Shown here: positions 11,301 through 22,887 of the stretch, in pieces
Position numbering within the stretch: position 1 is the stretch's first letter
Layout of the letters: every line of letters begins with the position of its first letter
Origin: Elymus sibiricus
Lineage: Eukaryota; Streptophyta; Magnoliopsida; Poales; Poaceae
Reading direction: 5' to 3'
Length of the DNA: 64,000 nt
Assembly (NCBI GenBank): GCA_039707655.1
Contig: CM077676.1
Span: 379,382,114 to 379,446,113 of the forward strand
The notes under the pieces: generated by a model
What the model saw: the letters and a program-made list of their open reading frames with translations, nothing else
The model's database searches: none
Told to the model about the DNA's origin: nothing
Program-made: the position numbers and the translations under genes

Positions 11301-13041
11301 TGTTGGGAACGTTGCATGGAAAACAAAAAAAAATTCTACGCACACGCAAGATCTATCCATGGAGATGCATAGCTACGAGAGGGGGAGTGTGTCTACGTAC
11401 CCTCGTAGACCGTAAGCGGAAGCGTTAGAACAACGCGGTTGATGTCATCGAACAACTTCACGATCCAACCGACCGAGCACCGAACGTACGGCACCTCCGC
11501 GTTCAGTACACGTTCAGCTCGGTGACGTCCTCGACTTCTTGATCCAACAAGACGGCGAGGTAGTGGATGAGTTCCGGCAGCACGACGGCGTGGTGACGGT
11601 GATGGTGATGCTATCTCCGCAGGGCTTCGCCCAAGCACTGCGAAAATATGACCGAGGGACGGAACTGTGGAGGGGGCGCCGCACACGGCTAAGACAATGT
11701 TATGTCCTTTGGGGCGCCCCCTCTCCTCTATTTATATATGTGTAGGGGCTTGGAGTAGAAGGAATAGTGCCACGTGAACAGTAACCGTGAATAGTACACA
11801 CGTGGACTTGGACTCCAAAGTCCAATCCTATTCCTACTAGGACTCTCCCTTTTTTCCTTCCCTAGCTGCGTGGGATTTTGAGGACTTGGTGCGCCTGGCC
11901 CAATAAGGCCAGGGCGCCTCCCCTTAGCCCATGCCAGCCCTTTGGGACGTGGTGGACCCACTTGTGGACTTCTGGACCCCTCCGGAATCCTCCGGAACCT
12001 TCTGGAAGCTTCCCGGTACAATACCGAAAAAACTGCACCTTTTTCCGGAACCGAAAATATGACTTCCCATATATAAATCTTTACCTCTCGACCATTCCGA
12101 GGCTCCTCGTGACGTCCGGGATCTCATCCGGGACTCCGAATAATATTCGGTTACCAATTCACATAACTCATATAACACTATATCGTTAACGAACGTTAAG
12201 CGTGCGGACCCTACGTGTTCGGGAATGATGTAGACATGACTGAGACGCCTCTCCGGTCAATAACCAATAGCGGAACCTGGATGCTCATATTGGTTCCTAC
12301 ATATTCCACGAAGATCTTATCGGTCGAACCGCAATGACAACATACGTAATTCCCTTTGTCCGTCGGTATGTTACTTGCCCGAGATTCGATCGTCGGTATC
12401 TCCATACCTAGTTCAATCTCGTTACCGGCAAGTCTCTTTACTCGTTCCGTAATACATCATCCCGTAACTAACTCCTTAGTCACTTTGCTTGCAAGCTTCT
12501 TATGATGTGCATTACCGAGAGGGCCCAGAGATACCTCTCCGAAACACGGAGTGACAAATCTCAGTCTCGATCCATGCCAACTCAACGGACACCTTCGAAG
12601 ATACCTGTAGAGCATCTTTATGATCACCCAGTTACATTGTGACGTTTGATAGCACATAAGGTATTCCTCCGATATCCGGGAGTTGCATGATCTCATGGTC
12701 TGAGGAACATGTATTTGACATTCAAGAAAGCAGTAGCAATAAACAGAACGACCATATGCTAAGCTAACGGATGGGTCATGTCCATCACATCATTCTCCTA
12801 ATGATGTGATCCCATTATCAAATGACAACTCATGTCTATGGTTAGGAAACCTTAACCATCTTTGATCAACGAGCTAGTCTAGTAGAGGCTCACTAGGGAC
12901 ACGGTATTTGTTTATGTATTCACATATGTATTTAAGTTTCCGGTCAATACAATTCTAGCATGAATAATAAACCTTTATCATGAACAAGGAAATATAAAAT
13001 AATAACAACTTTATTATTGCCTCTAGGGCATATTTCCATCA
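11301..13041 (-). repeat. 3' LTR of the Angela-type element
   Basis: 1741 bp. The minus-strand TATA box (ATATATAAATAG) lies at 11728-11739. It retains a 30-bp stretch at 12361-12390 that the other LTR has lost. The first 10 bases (tgttgggaac) have one G fewer than the right LTR (tgttggggaac). Confidence 0.95.
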
Positions 13042-13053
13042 GTCTCCCACTTG
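13042..13053 (-). other. Polypurine tract
   Basis: CAAGTGGGAGAC on the minus strand, immediately upstream of the 3' LTR, is the usual plus-strand primer of the BARE-1/Angela lineage. Confidence 0.85.
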
Positions 13054-13074
13054 CACTAGAGTCAATAATCTAGA

Positions 13075-16000
13075 TTACATAGTAATGAATCTAACACCCA
13101 TGGAGTCTTGGTTCTGATCATGTTTTGCTCGTGGAAGAGGCTTAGTCAACGGGTCTGCCACATTCAGATCCGTGTGTACTTTGCAAATTTCTATGTCTCC
13201 ATCCTTGACATATTTACGAATGGAGTTGAAGCGTCTCTTGATGTGTTTGGTCTTCTTGTGAAACTTGGGCTCCTTGGCTATGGCAATTGCTCCAGTGTTG
13301 TCACAAAAGATTGTCATTAGACCCGATGCACTAGGTATTACACCTAGATTGGATATGAACTCCTTCATCCAGACTCCATGTGCTGCTTCCGAAGCAGCTA
13401 TGTATTCCGCTTCACACGTAGATCCCGCCACGACGCTCTGCTTGGAACTGCACCAACTGACAGCTCCACCATTTAATATAAATACGTATCCGGTTTGTGA
13501 CTTAGAGTCATCCGGATCAGTGTCGAAGCTTGCATCGACGTAACCCTTTACGATGAGCTCTTCGTCACCTCCATAAACGAGAAACATGTCCTTGGTCCTT
13601 TTCAGGTACTTCAGGATATTCTTGACCGCTGTCCAGTGATCCACTCCTGGATTACTCTGGTACCTCCCTGCCAAACTTATGGAAAGGCACACATCAGGTC
13701 TGGTACACAGCATGGCATACATAATAGAACCTATGGCTGAGGCATAGGGAATGACTTTCATTTTCTCTATATCTTCTGCCGTGGTCGGGCATTGAGTCTG
13801 ACTCAACTTCACACCTTGCAAGACAGGCAAGAACCCTTTATTTGACTGATCCATTTTGAACTTCTTCAAAACTTTGTCAAGGTATGTGCTTTGTGAAAGT
13901 CCTATCAAGCGTCTTGATCTATCCCTATAGATCTTGATGCCCAATATATAAGCAGCTTCACCGAGGTCTTTCATTGAAAAATTCTTATTCAAGTATCCCT
14001 TTATGCCATCCAGAAATTCTATATCATTTCCAATCAACAATATGTCATCCACATATAATATTAGAAATGCTACATAGCTCCCACTCACTTTCTTGTAAAT
14101 ACAGGCTTCACCGTAAGTCTGTACAAAACCATATGCTTTGATCACCTCATCAAAGCGTATATTCCAACTCCGAGATGCTTGCACCAGTCCATAGATGGAT
14201 CGCTGGAGCTTGCACACTTTGTTAGCACCCTTAGGATCGACAAAACCTTCTGGTTGCATCATATACAACTCTTCTTTGAGAAAACCATTAAGGAATGCAG
14301 TTTTGACATCCATTTGCCAGATTTCATAATCATAAAATGCGGCAATTGCTAACATGATTCGGACAGACTTAAGCATCGCTACGGGTGAGAAAGTCTCATC
14401 ATAGTCAACCCCTTGAACTTGTCGAAAACCTTTCGCGACAAGTCGAGCTTTGTAGATAGTGATATTACCATCAGCATCCGTCTTCCTCTTAAAAATCCAT
14501 TTATTCTCAATGGCTTGCCGATCATCGGGCAAGTCCACCAAAGTCCACACTTTGTTCTCATACATGGATCCTATCTCAGATTTCATGGCCTCAAGCCATT
14601 TGTCGGAATCCGGGCTTATCATAGCTTCTTCATAGTTCATAGGTTCGCTGTTGTCTAACAACATAACTTCCAGAACAGGATTACCGTACCACTCTGGTGC
14701 AGAACGTACTCTGGTCGACCTACGAAGTTCAGTAGTAACTTGATCTGAAGTTTCATGATCTTTATCATTATCTTCCTCTCTTATTGGTGTAGGCATCACG
14801 GGAACGGTTTTCTCTGATGAGCTACTTTCCAATTCGAGAGAAGGTACAATTACCTCATAAAGTTCTACTTTCCTCCCACTCACTTCTTTCGAGAGAAACT
14901 CCTTCTCTAGAAAGGACCCATTCTTGGCAACAAAGACCTTGCCTTCGGATCTGTGGTAGAAGGTATACCCAATTGTTTCTTTAGGGTATCCTATGAAGAC
15001 GCACTTCTCCGTTTTGGGTTCGAGCTTATCAGGTTGAAGCTTTTTCACATAAGCATCGCATCCCCAAACTTTAAGAAACGACAGCTTAGGTTTCTTGCCA
15101 AACCATAGTTCATATGGTGTCGTCTCAACGGATTTAGACGGTGCCCTATTTAACATGAATGCAGCTGTCTCTAATGCATAACGCCAAAACGATAGTGGCA
15201 AATCGGTAAGAGACATCATAGAACGCACCATATCCAATAAAGTACGGTTACGACATTCGGACACACCATTGCGCTGTGGTGTTCCAGGTGGCGTGAGTTG
15301 TGAAACAATTCCACATTTTCTTAAATGAAGGCCAAACTCGTAACTCAAATATTCGCCTCCGCGATCAGATCGTAGAAACTTTATTTTCTTGTTACGATGA
15401 TTCTCTACTTCACTCTGAAATTCTTTGAACTTTTCAAATGTTTCAGACTTGTGTTTCATCAAGTAGATATACCCATATCTACTTAAATCATCTGTGAAGG
15501 TTAGAAAATAACGATACCCACCGCGTGCTTCAACATTCATCGGACCGCATACATCGGTATGTATTATGTCCAACAAATCAGTAGCTCGCTCCATTGTTCC
15601 GGAGAACGGAGTTTTAGTCATCTTGCCCATGAGGCATGGTTCGCAAGTATCAAATGATTCATAATCAAGAGATTCCAAAAGTCCATCCGCATGGAGTTTC
15701 TTCATGCGCTTTACACCAATATGACCTAAACGGAAGTGCCACAAGTATGTTGCACTATCATTATCAACTTTGCATCTTTTGGCATCAATATTATGAATAT
15801 GTGTATCACTACGATCGAGATTCAACAAGAATAGACCATTCACAAAAGGTGCGTGACCATAAAAGATGTTACTCATATAAATAGAACAACCATTATTCTC
15901 TGACTTAAATGAATAACCGTCTCGCAATAAACAAGATCTAGATATAATGTTCATGCTCAACGCTGGCACCAAATAACAATTATTGAGGTCTAAAACTAAT

Positions 16001-17055
16001 CCCGAAGGTAGATGTAGAGGTAGCGTGCCGACGGCGATCACATCAACCTTGGAACCATTCCCGACGCGCATCGTCACCTCGTCCTTAGCCAATCTTCGCT
16101 TATTCCGTAGCTCCTGTTTCGAGTTACAAATATGAGCAACCGAACCAGTATCAAATACCCAGGCGCTACTACGAGCATTAGTGAGGAACACATCAATAAC
16201 ATGTATATCAAATATACCTTTGCTCACTTTGCCATCCTTCTTATCCGCTAAATACTTGGGACAGTTCCGCTTCCAGTGACCAGTCCCTTTGCAGTAGAAG
16301 CACTCTGTTTCAGGCCTGAGTCCAGCTTTGGGTTTCTTCGTGGGAGCGGCAACTTGCTTGCCGTTCTTCTTGAAGTTCCCCTTCTTTCCATTGCCCCTTT
16401 TCTTGAAACTAGTGGTTTTGTTAACCATCAACACTTGATGCTCCTTCTTGATTTCTACCTTCGCTGATTTCAGCATCGCGAAGAGCTCGGGAATTGTCTT
16501 CTCCATCCCTTGCATATTATAGTTCATCACGAAGCCTTTATAGCTTGGTGGCAGTGACTGAAGAACTATGTCAATAACACTCTTAACCGGAAGATCAATT
16601 CCCACCTGAGTCAAGTGGTTGTGGTACCCAGACATTCTGAGTATGTGTTCACTGACAGAACTGTTCTCCTCCATCTTACAGCTAAAGAACTTGTTGGAGA
16701 CTTCATATCTCTCAACCCGGGCATTAGCTTGAAATATCAATTTCAACTCTTGGAACATCTCATATGCTCCGTGGCATTCAAAACGCTTTTGCAGTCCCGG
16801 TTCTAAGCCGTAGAGCATGGCACACTGAACTATCGAGTAGTCATCAGATCGAGCCTGCCAGGCGTTCACAACGTCTGCAGCAGCTCCTGCAGCAGGTCCA
16901 TCACCTAGCGGTGCATCAATGACATAATTCTTCTGTGCAGCAATGAGGATAATCCTCAAGTTACGGACCCAGTCCGTGTAGTTGCTACCATCATCTTTCA
17001 ACTTAGCTTTCTCTAGGAACGCATTAAAATTCAACGGAACAGTAGCACGGGCCAT
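13075..17055 (-). CDS. Copia Gag-Pol polyprotein, 1326 aa, uninterrupted
   Basis: This single open frame encodes Gag, protease, integrase, reverse transcriptase and RNase H in the Copia order. Gag spans about 1-250, with a zinc knuckle at C252-C255-H260-C265. The protease motif DTGS is at 302-305. Integrase has its zinc site at H440/H445/C471/C474 and the D,D-35-E triad at D501, D564 and E600. Reverse transcriptase runs from about 835 to 1080, with D916 (QMDVKTAF) and YVDD at 1001-1004. RNase H has D1174, the EAEY motif near 1215-1218 and D1252. The start at 17055 is an ATG followed by ARATVPLNF, typical of the family. All catalytic residues listed are present, so the protein may be functional. 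One oddity: position 1277 is N in KRRFN, where I expect H in this family. Confidence 0.95.
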   Translation of the reverse strand: MARATVPLNFNAFLEKAKLKDDGSNYTDWVRNLRIILIAAQKNYVIDAPLGDGPAAGAAADVVNAWQARSDDYSIVQCAMLYGLEPGLQKRFECHGAYEMFQELKLIFQANARVERYEVSNKFFSCKMEENSSVSEHILRMSGYHNHLTQVGIDLPVKSVIDIVLQSLPPSYKGFVMNYNMQGMEKTIPELFAMLKSAKVEIKKEHQVLMVNKTTSFKKRGNGKKGNFKKNGKQVAAPTKKPKAGLRPETECFYCKGTGHWKRNCPKYLADKKDGKVSKGIFDIHVIDVFLTNARSSAWVFDTGSVAHICNSKQELRNKRRLAKDEVTMRVGNGSKVDVIAVGTLPLHLPSGLVLDLNNCYLVPALSMNIISRSCLLRDGYSFKSENNGCSIYMSNIFYGHAPFVNGLFLLNLDRSDTHIHNIDAKRCKVDNDSATYLWHFRLGHIGVKRMKKLHADGLLESLDYESFDTCEPCLMGKMTKTPFSGTMERATDLLDIIHTDVCGPMNVEARGGYRYFLTFTDDLSRYGYIYLMKHKSETFEKFKEFQSEVENHRNKKIKFLRSDRGGEYLSYEFGLHLRKCGIVSQLTPPGTPQRNGVSECRNRTLLDMVRSMMSLTDLPLSFWRYALETAAFMLNRAPSKSVETTPYELWFGKKPKLSFLKVWGCDAYVKKLQPDKLEPKTEKCVFIGYPKETIGYTFYHRSEGKVFVAKNGSFLEKEFLSKEVSGRKVELYEVIVPSLELESSSSEKTVPVMPTPIREEDNDKDHETSDQVTTELRRSTRVRSAPEWYGNPVLEVMLLDNSEPMNYEEAMISPDSDKWLEAMKSEIGSMYENKVWTLVDLPDDRQAIENKWIFKRKTDADGNITIYKARLVAKGFRQVQGVDYDETFSPVAMLKSVRIMLAIAAFYDYEIWQMDVKTAFLNGFLKEELYMMQPEGFVDPKGANKVCKLQRSIYGLVQASRSWNIRFDEVIKAYGFVQTYGEACIYKKVSGSYVAFLILYVDDILLIGNDIEFLDGIKGYLNKNFSMKDLGEAAYILGIKIYRDRSRRLIGLSQSTYLDKVLKKFKMDQSNKGFLPVLQGVKLSQTQCPTTAEDIEKMKVIPYASAIGSIMYAMLCTRPDVCLSISLAGRYQSNPGVDHWTAVKNILKYLKRTKDMFLVYGGDEELIVKGYVDASFDTDPDDSKSQTGYVFILNGGAVSWCSSKQSVVAGSTCEAEYIAASEAAHGVWMKEFISNLGVIPSASGLMTIFCDNTGAIAIAKEPKFHKKTKHIKRRFNSIRKYVKDGDIEICKVHTDLNVADPLTKPLPRAKHDQNQDSMGVRFITM

Positions 17056-18295
17056 TTATCTACAATATAGATATGCAAAGAAACTATCAAGACTAAGTTC
17101 ATGATAAATTAAGTTCAATTAATCAAATTACTAATGAAATCCCACTTAAATTAACATCCCTCAAGTTAACTAAGTGTTACATGATCCAAATTAACTAGTC
17201 CATGTCCGATCATCACGTGAGATGGGATAGTCATCAATGGTGAACATCTCCATGTTGATCATATCTACTATATGACTCATGTTCGACCTTTCGGTCTCCA
17301 GTGTTCCGAGACCACATGTCTGTACATGCTAGGCTCGTCAAGTTTAACCCAAGTATTCTGCTTGTGTAAAACTGGCTTACATCTGTTGTATGTGAACATA
17401 GAATCTATCACACCCGATCATCACGAGGTGCTTCGAAACGACGAACTTTAGCAACGGTGCATACTCGGGGAGAACACTTTTATCTTGAAATTTAGTGAAG
17501 GGGTCATCTTATAATGCTACCGTCGTTCTAAGCAAAATAAGATGCATAAAGGATAAACATCACATGCAATCAAAATATGTGACATGATATGGCCATCATC
17601 TTGTGCTTTTGATCTCCATCTCCAAAGCATCGTCATGATCTCCATCGTCACCGGCTCGACACCTTGATCTCCATCGTTGTGTCGTGGTCGTCTCGCCAAC
17701 TATTGCTTCTACAACTATTGCTAACGCATAGCGATAAAGTAAAACAATTACATGGCGCTTGCATTTCATACAATAAAGAGACAACCATAAGGCTCCTGCC
17801 GGTTGCCGATAAATTACAAAACATGATCATCTCATACAATAACGTATATCACATCATGTCTTGACCAGATCACATCACAGCATACCCTGCAAAAAACAAG
17901 TTAGACGTCCTCTACTTTGTTGTTGCAAAGTTTACGTGGCTGCTACGGGCTTCTAGCAAGAACCGTTCTTACCTACGGCACAAAACCACAACGGTGATTT
18001 ATCAAGTTTGCTGTTTTAACCTTCAACAAGGACCGACCGCAGTGAAATTTGATTCAACTAAAGTAGGAGAAACAGACACCCGCCAGCCACCTTTATGCAA
18101 AACAAGTTGCACGTCTGTCGGTGGAACCGGTCTCATGTACGTGGACATGTAAGGTTGGTCCGGGCTGCTTCATCTTACTATACCGCCGAATCAAAATAAG
18201 ACGTTGGTGGTAAGCAGTATGACGATCACCGCCCACAACTCTTTGTGTTCTACTCGTGCATATCATCTACGCATAGACCTGGCTCATGATGCCAC
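17056..18295 (-). other. 5' leader and primer-binding site
   Basis: A 1240-bp untranslated leader lies between the 5' LTR and Gag. The primer-binding region next to the LTR reads TGGCATCATGAGCC on the minus strand (about 18281-18294). This resembles but does not match the initiator-methionine tRNA complement TGGTATCAGAGCC: one substitution and one inserted base. I believe this form is widespread in Angela-type elements, so it need not mean inactivity. Confidence 0.75.
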
Positions 18296-20007
18296 TGTTG
18301 GGGAACGTTGCATGGAAAACAAAAAAAAAATCTACGCACACGCAAGATCTATCCATGGAGATGCATAGCTTCAAGAGGGGGAGTGTGTCTACGTACCCTC
18401 GTAGACCGTAAGCGGAAGCGTTAGAACAACGCGGTTGATGTCATCGAACAACTTCACGATCCAACCGACCGAGCACGGAACGTACGGCACCTCCGCGTTC
18501 AGCACACGTTCAGCTCGGTGACGTCCTCGACTTCTTGATCCAACAAGACGGCGAGGTAGTGGATGAGTTCCGGCAGCACGACGGCGTGGTGACGGTGATG
18601 GTGATGCTATCTCCGCAGGGCTTCGCCCAAGCACTGCGAAAATATGACCGAGGGACGGAACTGTGGAGGGGGCGCCGCACACGGCTAAGACAATGTTATG
18701 TCCTTTGGGGCGCCCCCTCTCCTCTATTTATATATGTGTAGGGGCTTGGAGTAGAAGGAATAGTGCCACGTGAACAGTAACCGTGAATAGTACACACGTG
18801 GACTTGGACTCCAAAGTCCAATCCTATTCCTACTAGGACTCTCCCTTTTTTCCTTCCCTAGCTGCGTGGGATTTTGAGGACTTGGTGCGCCTGGCCCAAT
18901 AAGGCCAGGGCGCCTCCCCTTAGCCCATGCCAGCCCTTTGGGACGTGGTGGACCCACTTGTGGACTTCTGGACCCCTCCGGAATCCTCCGGAACCTTCTG
19001 GAAGCTTCCCGGTACAATACCGAAAAAACTGCACCTTTTTCCGGAACCGAAAATATGACTTCCCATATATAAATCTTTACCTCTCGACCATTCCGAGACT
19101 CCTCGTGACGTCCGGGATCTCATCCGGGACTCCGAATAATATTCGGTTACCAATTCACATAACTCATATAACACTATATCGTTAACGAACGTTAAGCGTG
19201 CGGACCCTACGTGTTCGGGAATGATGTAGACATGACTGAGACGCCTCTCCGGTCAATAACCAATAGCGGAACCTGGATGCTCATATTGGTTCCTACATAT
19301 TCCACGAAGATCTTATCGGTCGAACCGCAATGACAACATACGTAATTCCCTTTGTCCGTCGGTATCTCCATACCTAGTTCAATCTCGTTACCGGCAAGTC
19401 TCTTTACTCGTTCCGTAATACATCATCCCGTAACTAACTCCTTAGTCACTTTGCTTGCAAGCTTCTTATGATGTGCATTACCGAGAGGGCCTAGAGATAC
19501 CTCTCCGAAACACGGAGTGACAAATCCCAGTCTCGATCCATGCCAACTCAACGGACACCTTCGGAGATACCTGTAGAGCATCTTTATGATCACCCAGTTA
19601 CGTTGTGACGTTTGATAGCACACAAGGTATTCCTCCGATATCCGGGAGTTACATGATCTCATGGTCTGAGGAACATGTATTTGACATTCAAGAAAGCAGT
19701 AGCAATAAACAGAACGACCATATGCTAAGCTAACGGATGGGTCTTGTCCATCACATCATTCTCATAATGATGTGATCCCGTTATCAAATGACAACTCATG
19801 TCTATGGTTAGGAAACCTTAACCATCTTTGATCAACGAGCTAGTCTAGTAGAGGCTCACTAGGGACACGGTATTTGTTTATGTATTCACATATGTATTTA
19901 AGTTTCCGGTCAATACAATTCTAGCATGAATAATAAACCTTTATCATGAACAAGGAAATATAAAATAATAACAACTTTATTATTGCCTCTAGGGCATATT
20001 TCCATCA
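18296..20007 (-). repeat. 5' LTR of the Angela-type element
   Basis: 1712 bp; this is the transcribing LTR, with a minus-strand TATA box at 18724-18735. Relative to the left LTR it lacks 30 bp, lost between two copies of the 9-bp direct repeat cgtcggtat. Confidence 0.95.
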
Positions 20008-20283
20008 GTATACTACTTGTCTGCAAAGTTTCATGATGATTTTTTTATGCGAGCTACACACAAATGAAAAAATCACGTATTTCTAGCACATGTACTGTTC
20101 ACTATAAAATCACGTGATTTTGCTTTGTTTGTACATGCCAGATAATAAAGTATTTCGTTATGAAATTTCACAGACATCTAGTATAAATCTATAAGCACTT
20201 GTGTACTTTTTCAGAATTTTTTAAAACTAGAAAAGTTGATTTTTGAATTTTTGAAAATAAAGAGCTCCATGGAGCCCGAGATA

Positions 20284-20910
20284 GAAAAAACCCACTCTCT
20301 CATCATAAAAAGATATGTAGTTCTTTTTCCCAAAAAGGTGGATCTATGTCGGTCTCTGCATCAATGTTAGAACGAATTGGCATGCCAAAACATAAAAATG
20401 AAACTCGAGGCCATCCAGAAAGGATTCGCCACACGACATAATAGCCATAAAGCTAGCATGAACTCTATGACAAGTGACAAAATAACAAAGAAATACGCTA
20501 CTCCTAGACAAAACTTTCAAGAAGTGATCGATGTAAGCACTCGATGTTGTAGGGTCCTAGCAAGGGTTGCACTTGAGACTCTCATCTCCGAAGCCGAGCT
20601 TTGATCCAACACCTTTAACAAGGGCACGACACACACACTGACATTGTCTGATCAATCCAGAGATGTGAAATCATGGGTTTCTACCCGTAGCATGTACATA
20701 CTTGTCGTCGAAGCCGTCATTGTCATTGACCATTCTACTTGCTGGCGATGACTCGCAAGTTGGATCCCGACCCTTTGAAATGCATGAAGCAGGTAAATGG
20801 CCTCGTCTCCCCGCTTCCAGACATCGTTGCTCCGCCTTTGATCCTAGCCGATGAGGGAGAGAGATATAGTGGATGTATGGTTACAACAGATCCAACCACC
20901 AGTGCGATGA
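20284..20910. other. Left flank of the tandem array
   Basis: Unique side of the array, present once in the window. The sequence runs uninterrupted into copy A at 20911 and looks like GC-rich, retroposon-derived DNA continuing to 21302. No gene is supported; the frame at 20377-20604 has no recognisable domain. Confidence 0.5.
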
Positions 20911-21302
20911 CATTGCGGATCCTCTGATCACATCTCTGAGGCCGCCGCCCAAGCGTGCACCACCCCCGGTCAGCCCCTAGGCAGGGGACGATGACAAGGG
21001 AGAAGGGATGAGGAATATGCATTTAGCGCCATCACACGCTGCAACCCCTCCATCGTCGGCGAAATCGCCAAATCTAAGCACCATTGCACCTGATCCATTG
21101 TCATTTTGCCACAACACCACCACGCCTCCACCACAAACCCCCAAGGACGCATTGCTTAGCCTGCTGCCGGCGGACCGCGCCACTTACTGCCGATGTGGGA
21201 AGAACGGGGTTGGTGCCATCTCCACTGAGGCCGCAACCCATATTTCTAGAGTCCTCCTAGTGAGGGGAGCAACGAGGGCCTGACTAGCACCTACATCGGT
21301 GG
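20911..21302. other. GC-rich retroposon-like DNA interrupted by solo LTR
   Basis: This stretch and 22888-23000 read as one GC-rich sequence split by the solo LTR at 21308-22887. The composition and the ccgccgcc-type 5' end resemble Triticeae poly(A) retroposons on the minus strand, but I could not find its tail or target duplication. Same at 40518-40909 and 60060-60451. Confidence 0.4.
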
Positions 21303-21307
21303 CTCGC

Positions 21308-22887
21308 TGCTACTTGTGAGCTGCGTTGGTAATTCTCTGAAGAGAAAGGGAGCTACAGTACAGTAGAGATAAGTATTTCCCTCAGTTATAAAACCAAGGT
21401 TATCAATCCAGTAGGAGAATCAGGCAACACCTCGTTAGCAGCACCTGCACACAAAACAACAAATCCTTGCACCCAACACAAACAAGGGGTTGTCAATCCC
21501 TCGACGGTAAGTTGCAAGATTAAATTGTATGTGATAGATAGATAGATTGATTGAAACAAAAATACAAAAATAAAATAAATAAAGAAAAAGTGCAGCTAGT
21601 ATTTTTAGGGTTTTAGTATATAATTTAGATAGACCCGGGGGACCATAGTTTTCACTAGAGGCTTCTCTCAAGAAAATAGCATACGGTGGGTAAACAAATT
21701 ACTGTTGGGCAATTGATAGAAAAGCAAATAATCATGACGATATCCAAGGCAATGATCATGTATATAGGCATCACGTCCGAGACAAGTAGACCGACTCCTG
21801 CCTGCATCTACTACTATTACTCCACACATCGACCGCTATCCAGCACGCATCTAGTGTATTAAGTCCATAAAGAACGGAGTAACGCCTTAAGAACGATGAC
21901 ATGATGTAGACAAGATAAATTCACGTATGAATAAACCCCATCTTTTTACCCTTAATAGCAACGATACATACGTGTCATGCCCCTTTCTGTCACTGGGATT
22001 GAGCACCGCAAGATCGAACCCATTACAAAGCACCTCTTCCCATGGCAAGATAAATCAATCTAGTTGGCCAAACCAAATCAATAGATCGGAGAAGAAATAC
22101 GAAGCTATAATAACCATGCATAAAAGAGATCAGAGAAGACTCAAATAATATTTATGGATAATCTGATCATAAACTCACAATTCATCGGATCCCAACAAAC
22201 ACAACGCAAAAAGTGATTACATCGGATAGAACTCCAAGAACATCGAGGAGAACATTGTATTGAAGATCAAAAAGAGAGAAGAAGCCATCTAGCAACTAAC
22301 TATGGACCCGAAGGTCTGTGGTAAACTACTCACGCATCATCGGAAGGGCAGCAAGGTTGATGTAGAGCCCCTCCGTGATCGATTCCCCCTCCGGTGGAGT
22401 ACCGGAAAAGGCCTCCAGATGGGATCTCTCGAGAACAGAAGCTTGCGGCGGCGGAAAAAGTATTTCGTGGACTCCCCTGTTGGTTTCCTAATTTTTAGAA
22501 ATTTATAGTGGTAGAATTAGGTCAAACGGAGCTGAGGTGGGCCCACGAGGCACCAGGGCGCGCCTACCCCCCCCCCCCCCCCCAGGCGCTCCCTGGTGGC
22601 TCGTGGCCACCTCCTCTGGCGTCTGGTCTTCTCCCGAAGCTTCTAGTGTTGGTATTGTCCAGCAAAAAATCTCCAAAAAGTTTCGTGGCATTTGGACTTC
22701 GTTTGGTATTGATATTCTGTAAAACAAAAAACAGGCAGAAAACAGCAACTGGCACTGGGCACTAAGTTAATAGGTTAGTCCCAAAAAATGATATATAATT
22801 GCTGTAAATGCATATAAAAAACATCCAAGGTTGATAATATAACAGCATGGAACAATCAAAAATTATAGATACGTTGGAGACGTATCA
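21308..22887 (-). mobile_element. Solo LTR, 1580 bp (copy A)
   Basis: The minus strand begins TGATACGTCTCCAACGTATC and ends in GTAGCA, flanked by the 5-bp duplication ctcgc at 21303-21307 and 22888-22892. No internal region or second LTR is present, so it is a solo LTR left by LTR-LTR recombination, or an LTR-sized element. The sequence is that of a very common Triticeae repeat, with 'gatgcaggcaggagtcggtc' near the middle. It contains a hypervariable C tract at about 22567-22583. Confidence 0.85.

Larger units (their letters stand above)
11301..20007 (-). mobile_element. Complete Angela/WIS/BARE-1-type Copia element
   Basis: A full-length LTR retrotransposon on the minus strand: 5' LTR 18296-20007, leader 17056-18295, Gag-Pol 13075-17055, polypurine tract 13042-13053, 3' LTR 11301-13041. 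The 5-bp target duplication gtata is at 11296-11300 and 20008-20012. The LTRs begin TGATGGAAATATGCCCTAG and end in CCCAACA on the coding strand, the form seen in the Angela/WIS/BARE-1 lineage of Triticeae. By eye the LTRs differ at about 16 bases over 1.7 kb plus one 30-bp deletion, suggesting insertion within the last few hundred thousand years at a typical grass LTR clock (inference). Confidence 0.95.
11201..20283. mobile_element. TIR element 2, split by Angela insertion
   Basis: The left part is 11201-11300 and the right part 20013-20283; joined they would be about 370 bp. The ends are agctcgagctccatgg and ccatggagcccgagat, imperfect inverted repeats with the same core (gagctccatgg) as element 1. 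The left arm also shares aaaaaattctgaaaaaatac with element 1. The Copia element at 11301-20007 lies inside it, with one gtata at each junction. This is a relative, not an exact copy, of element 1. Confidence 0.6.

Noticed and set aside
21008..21283. 91-aa plus frame repeated in all three units
   Set aside because: Present three times only because the unit is repeated; proline/threonine-rich, no domain, in retroposon-like GC-rich DNA.
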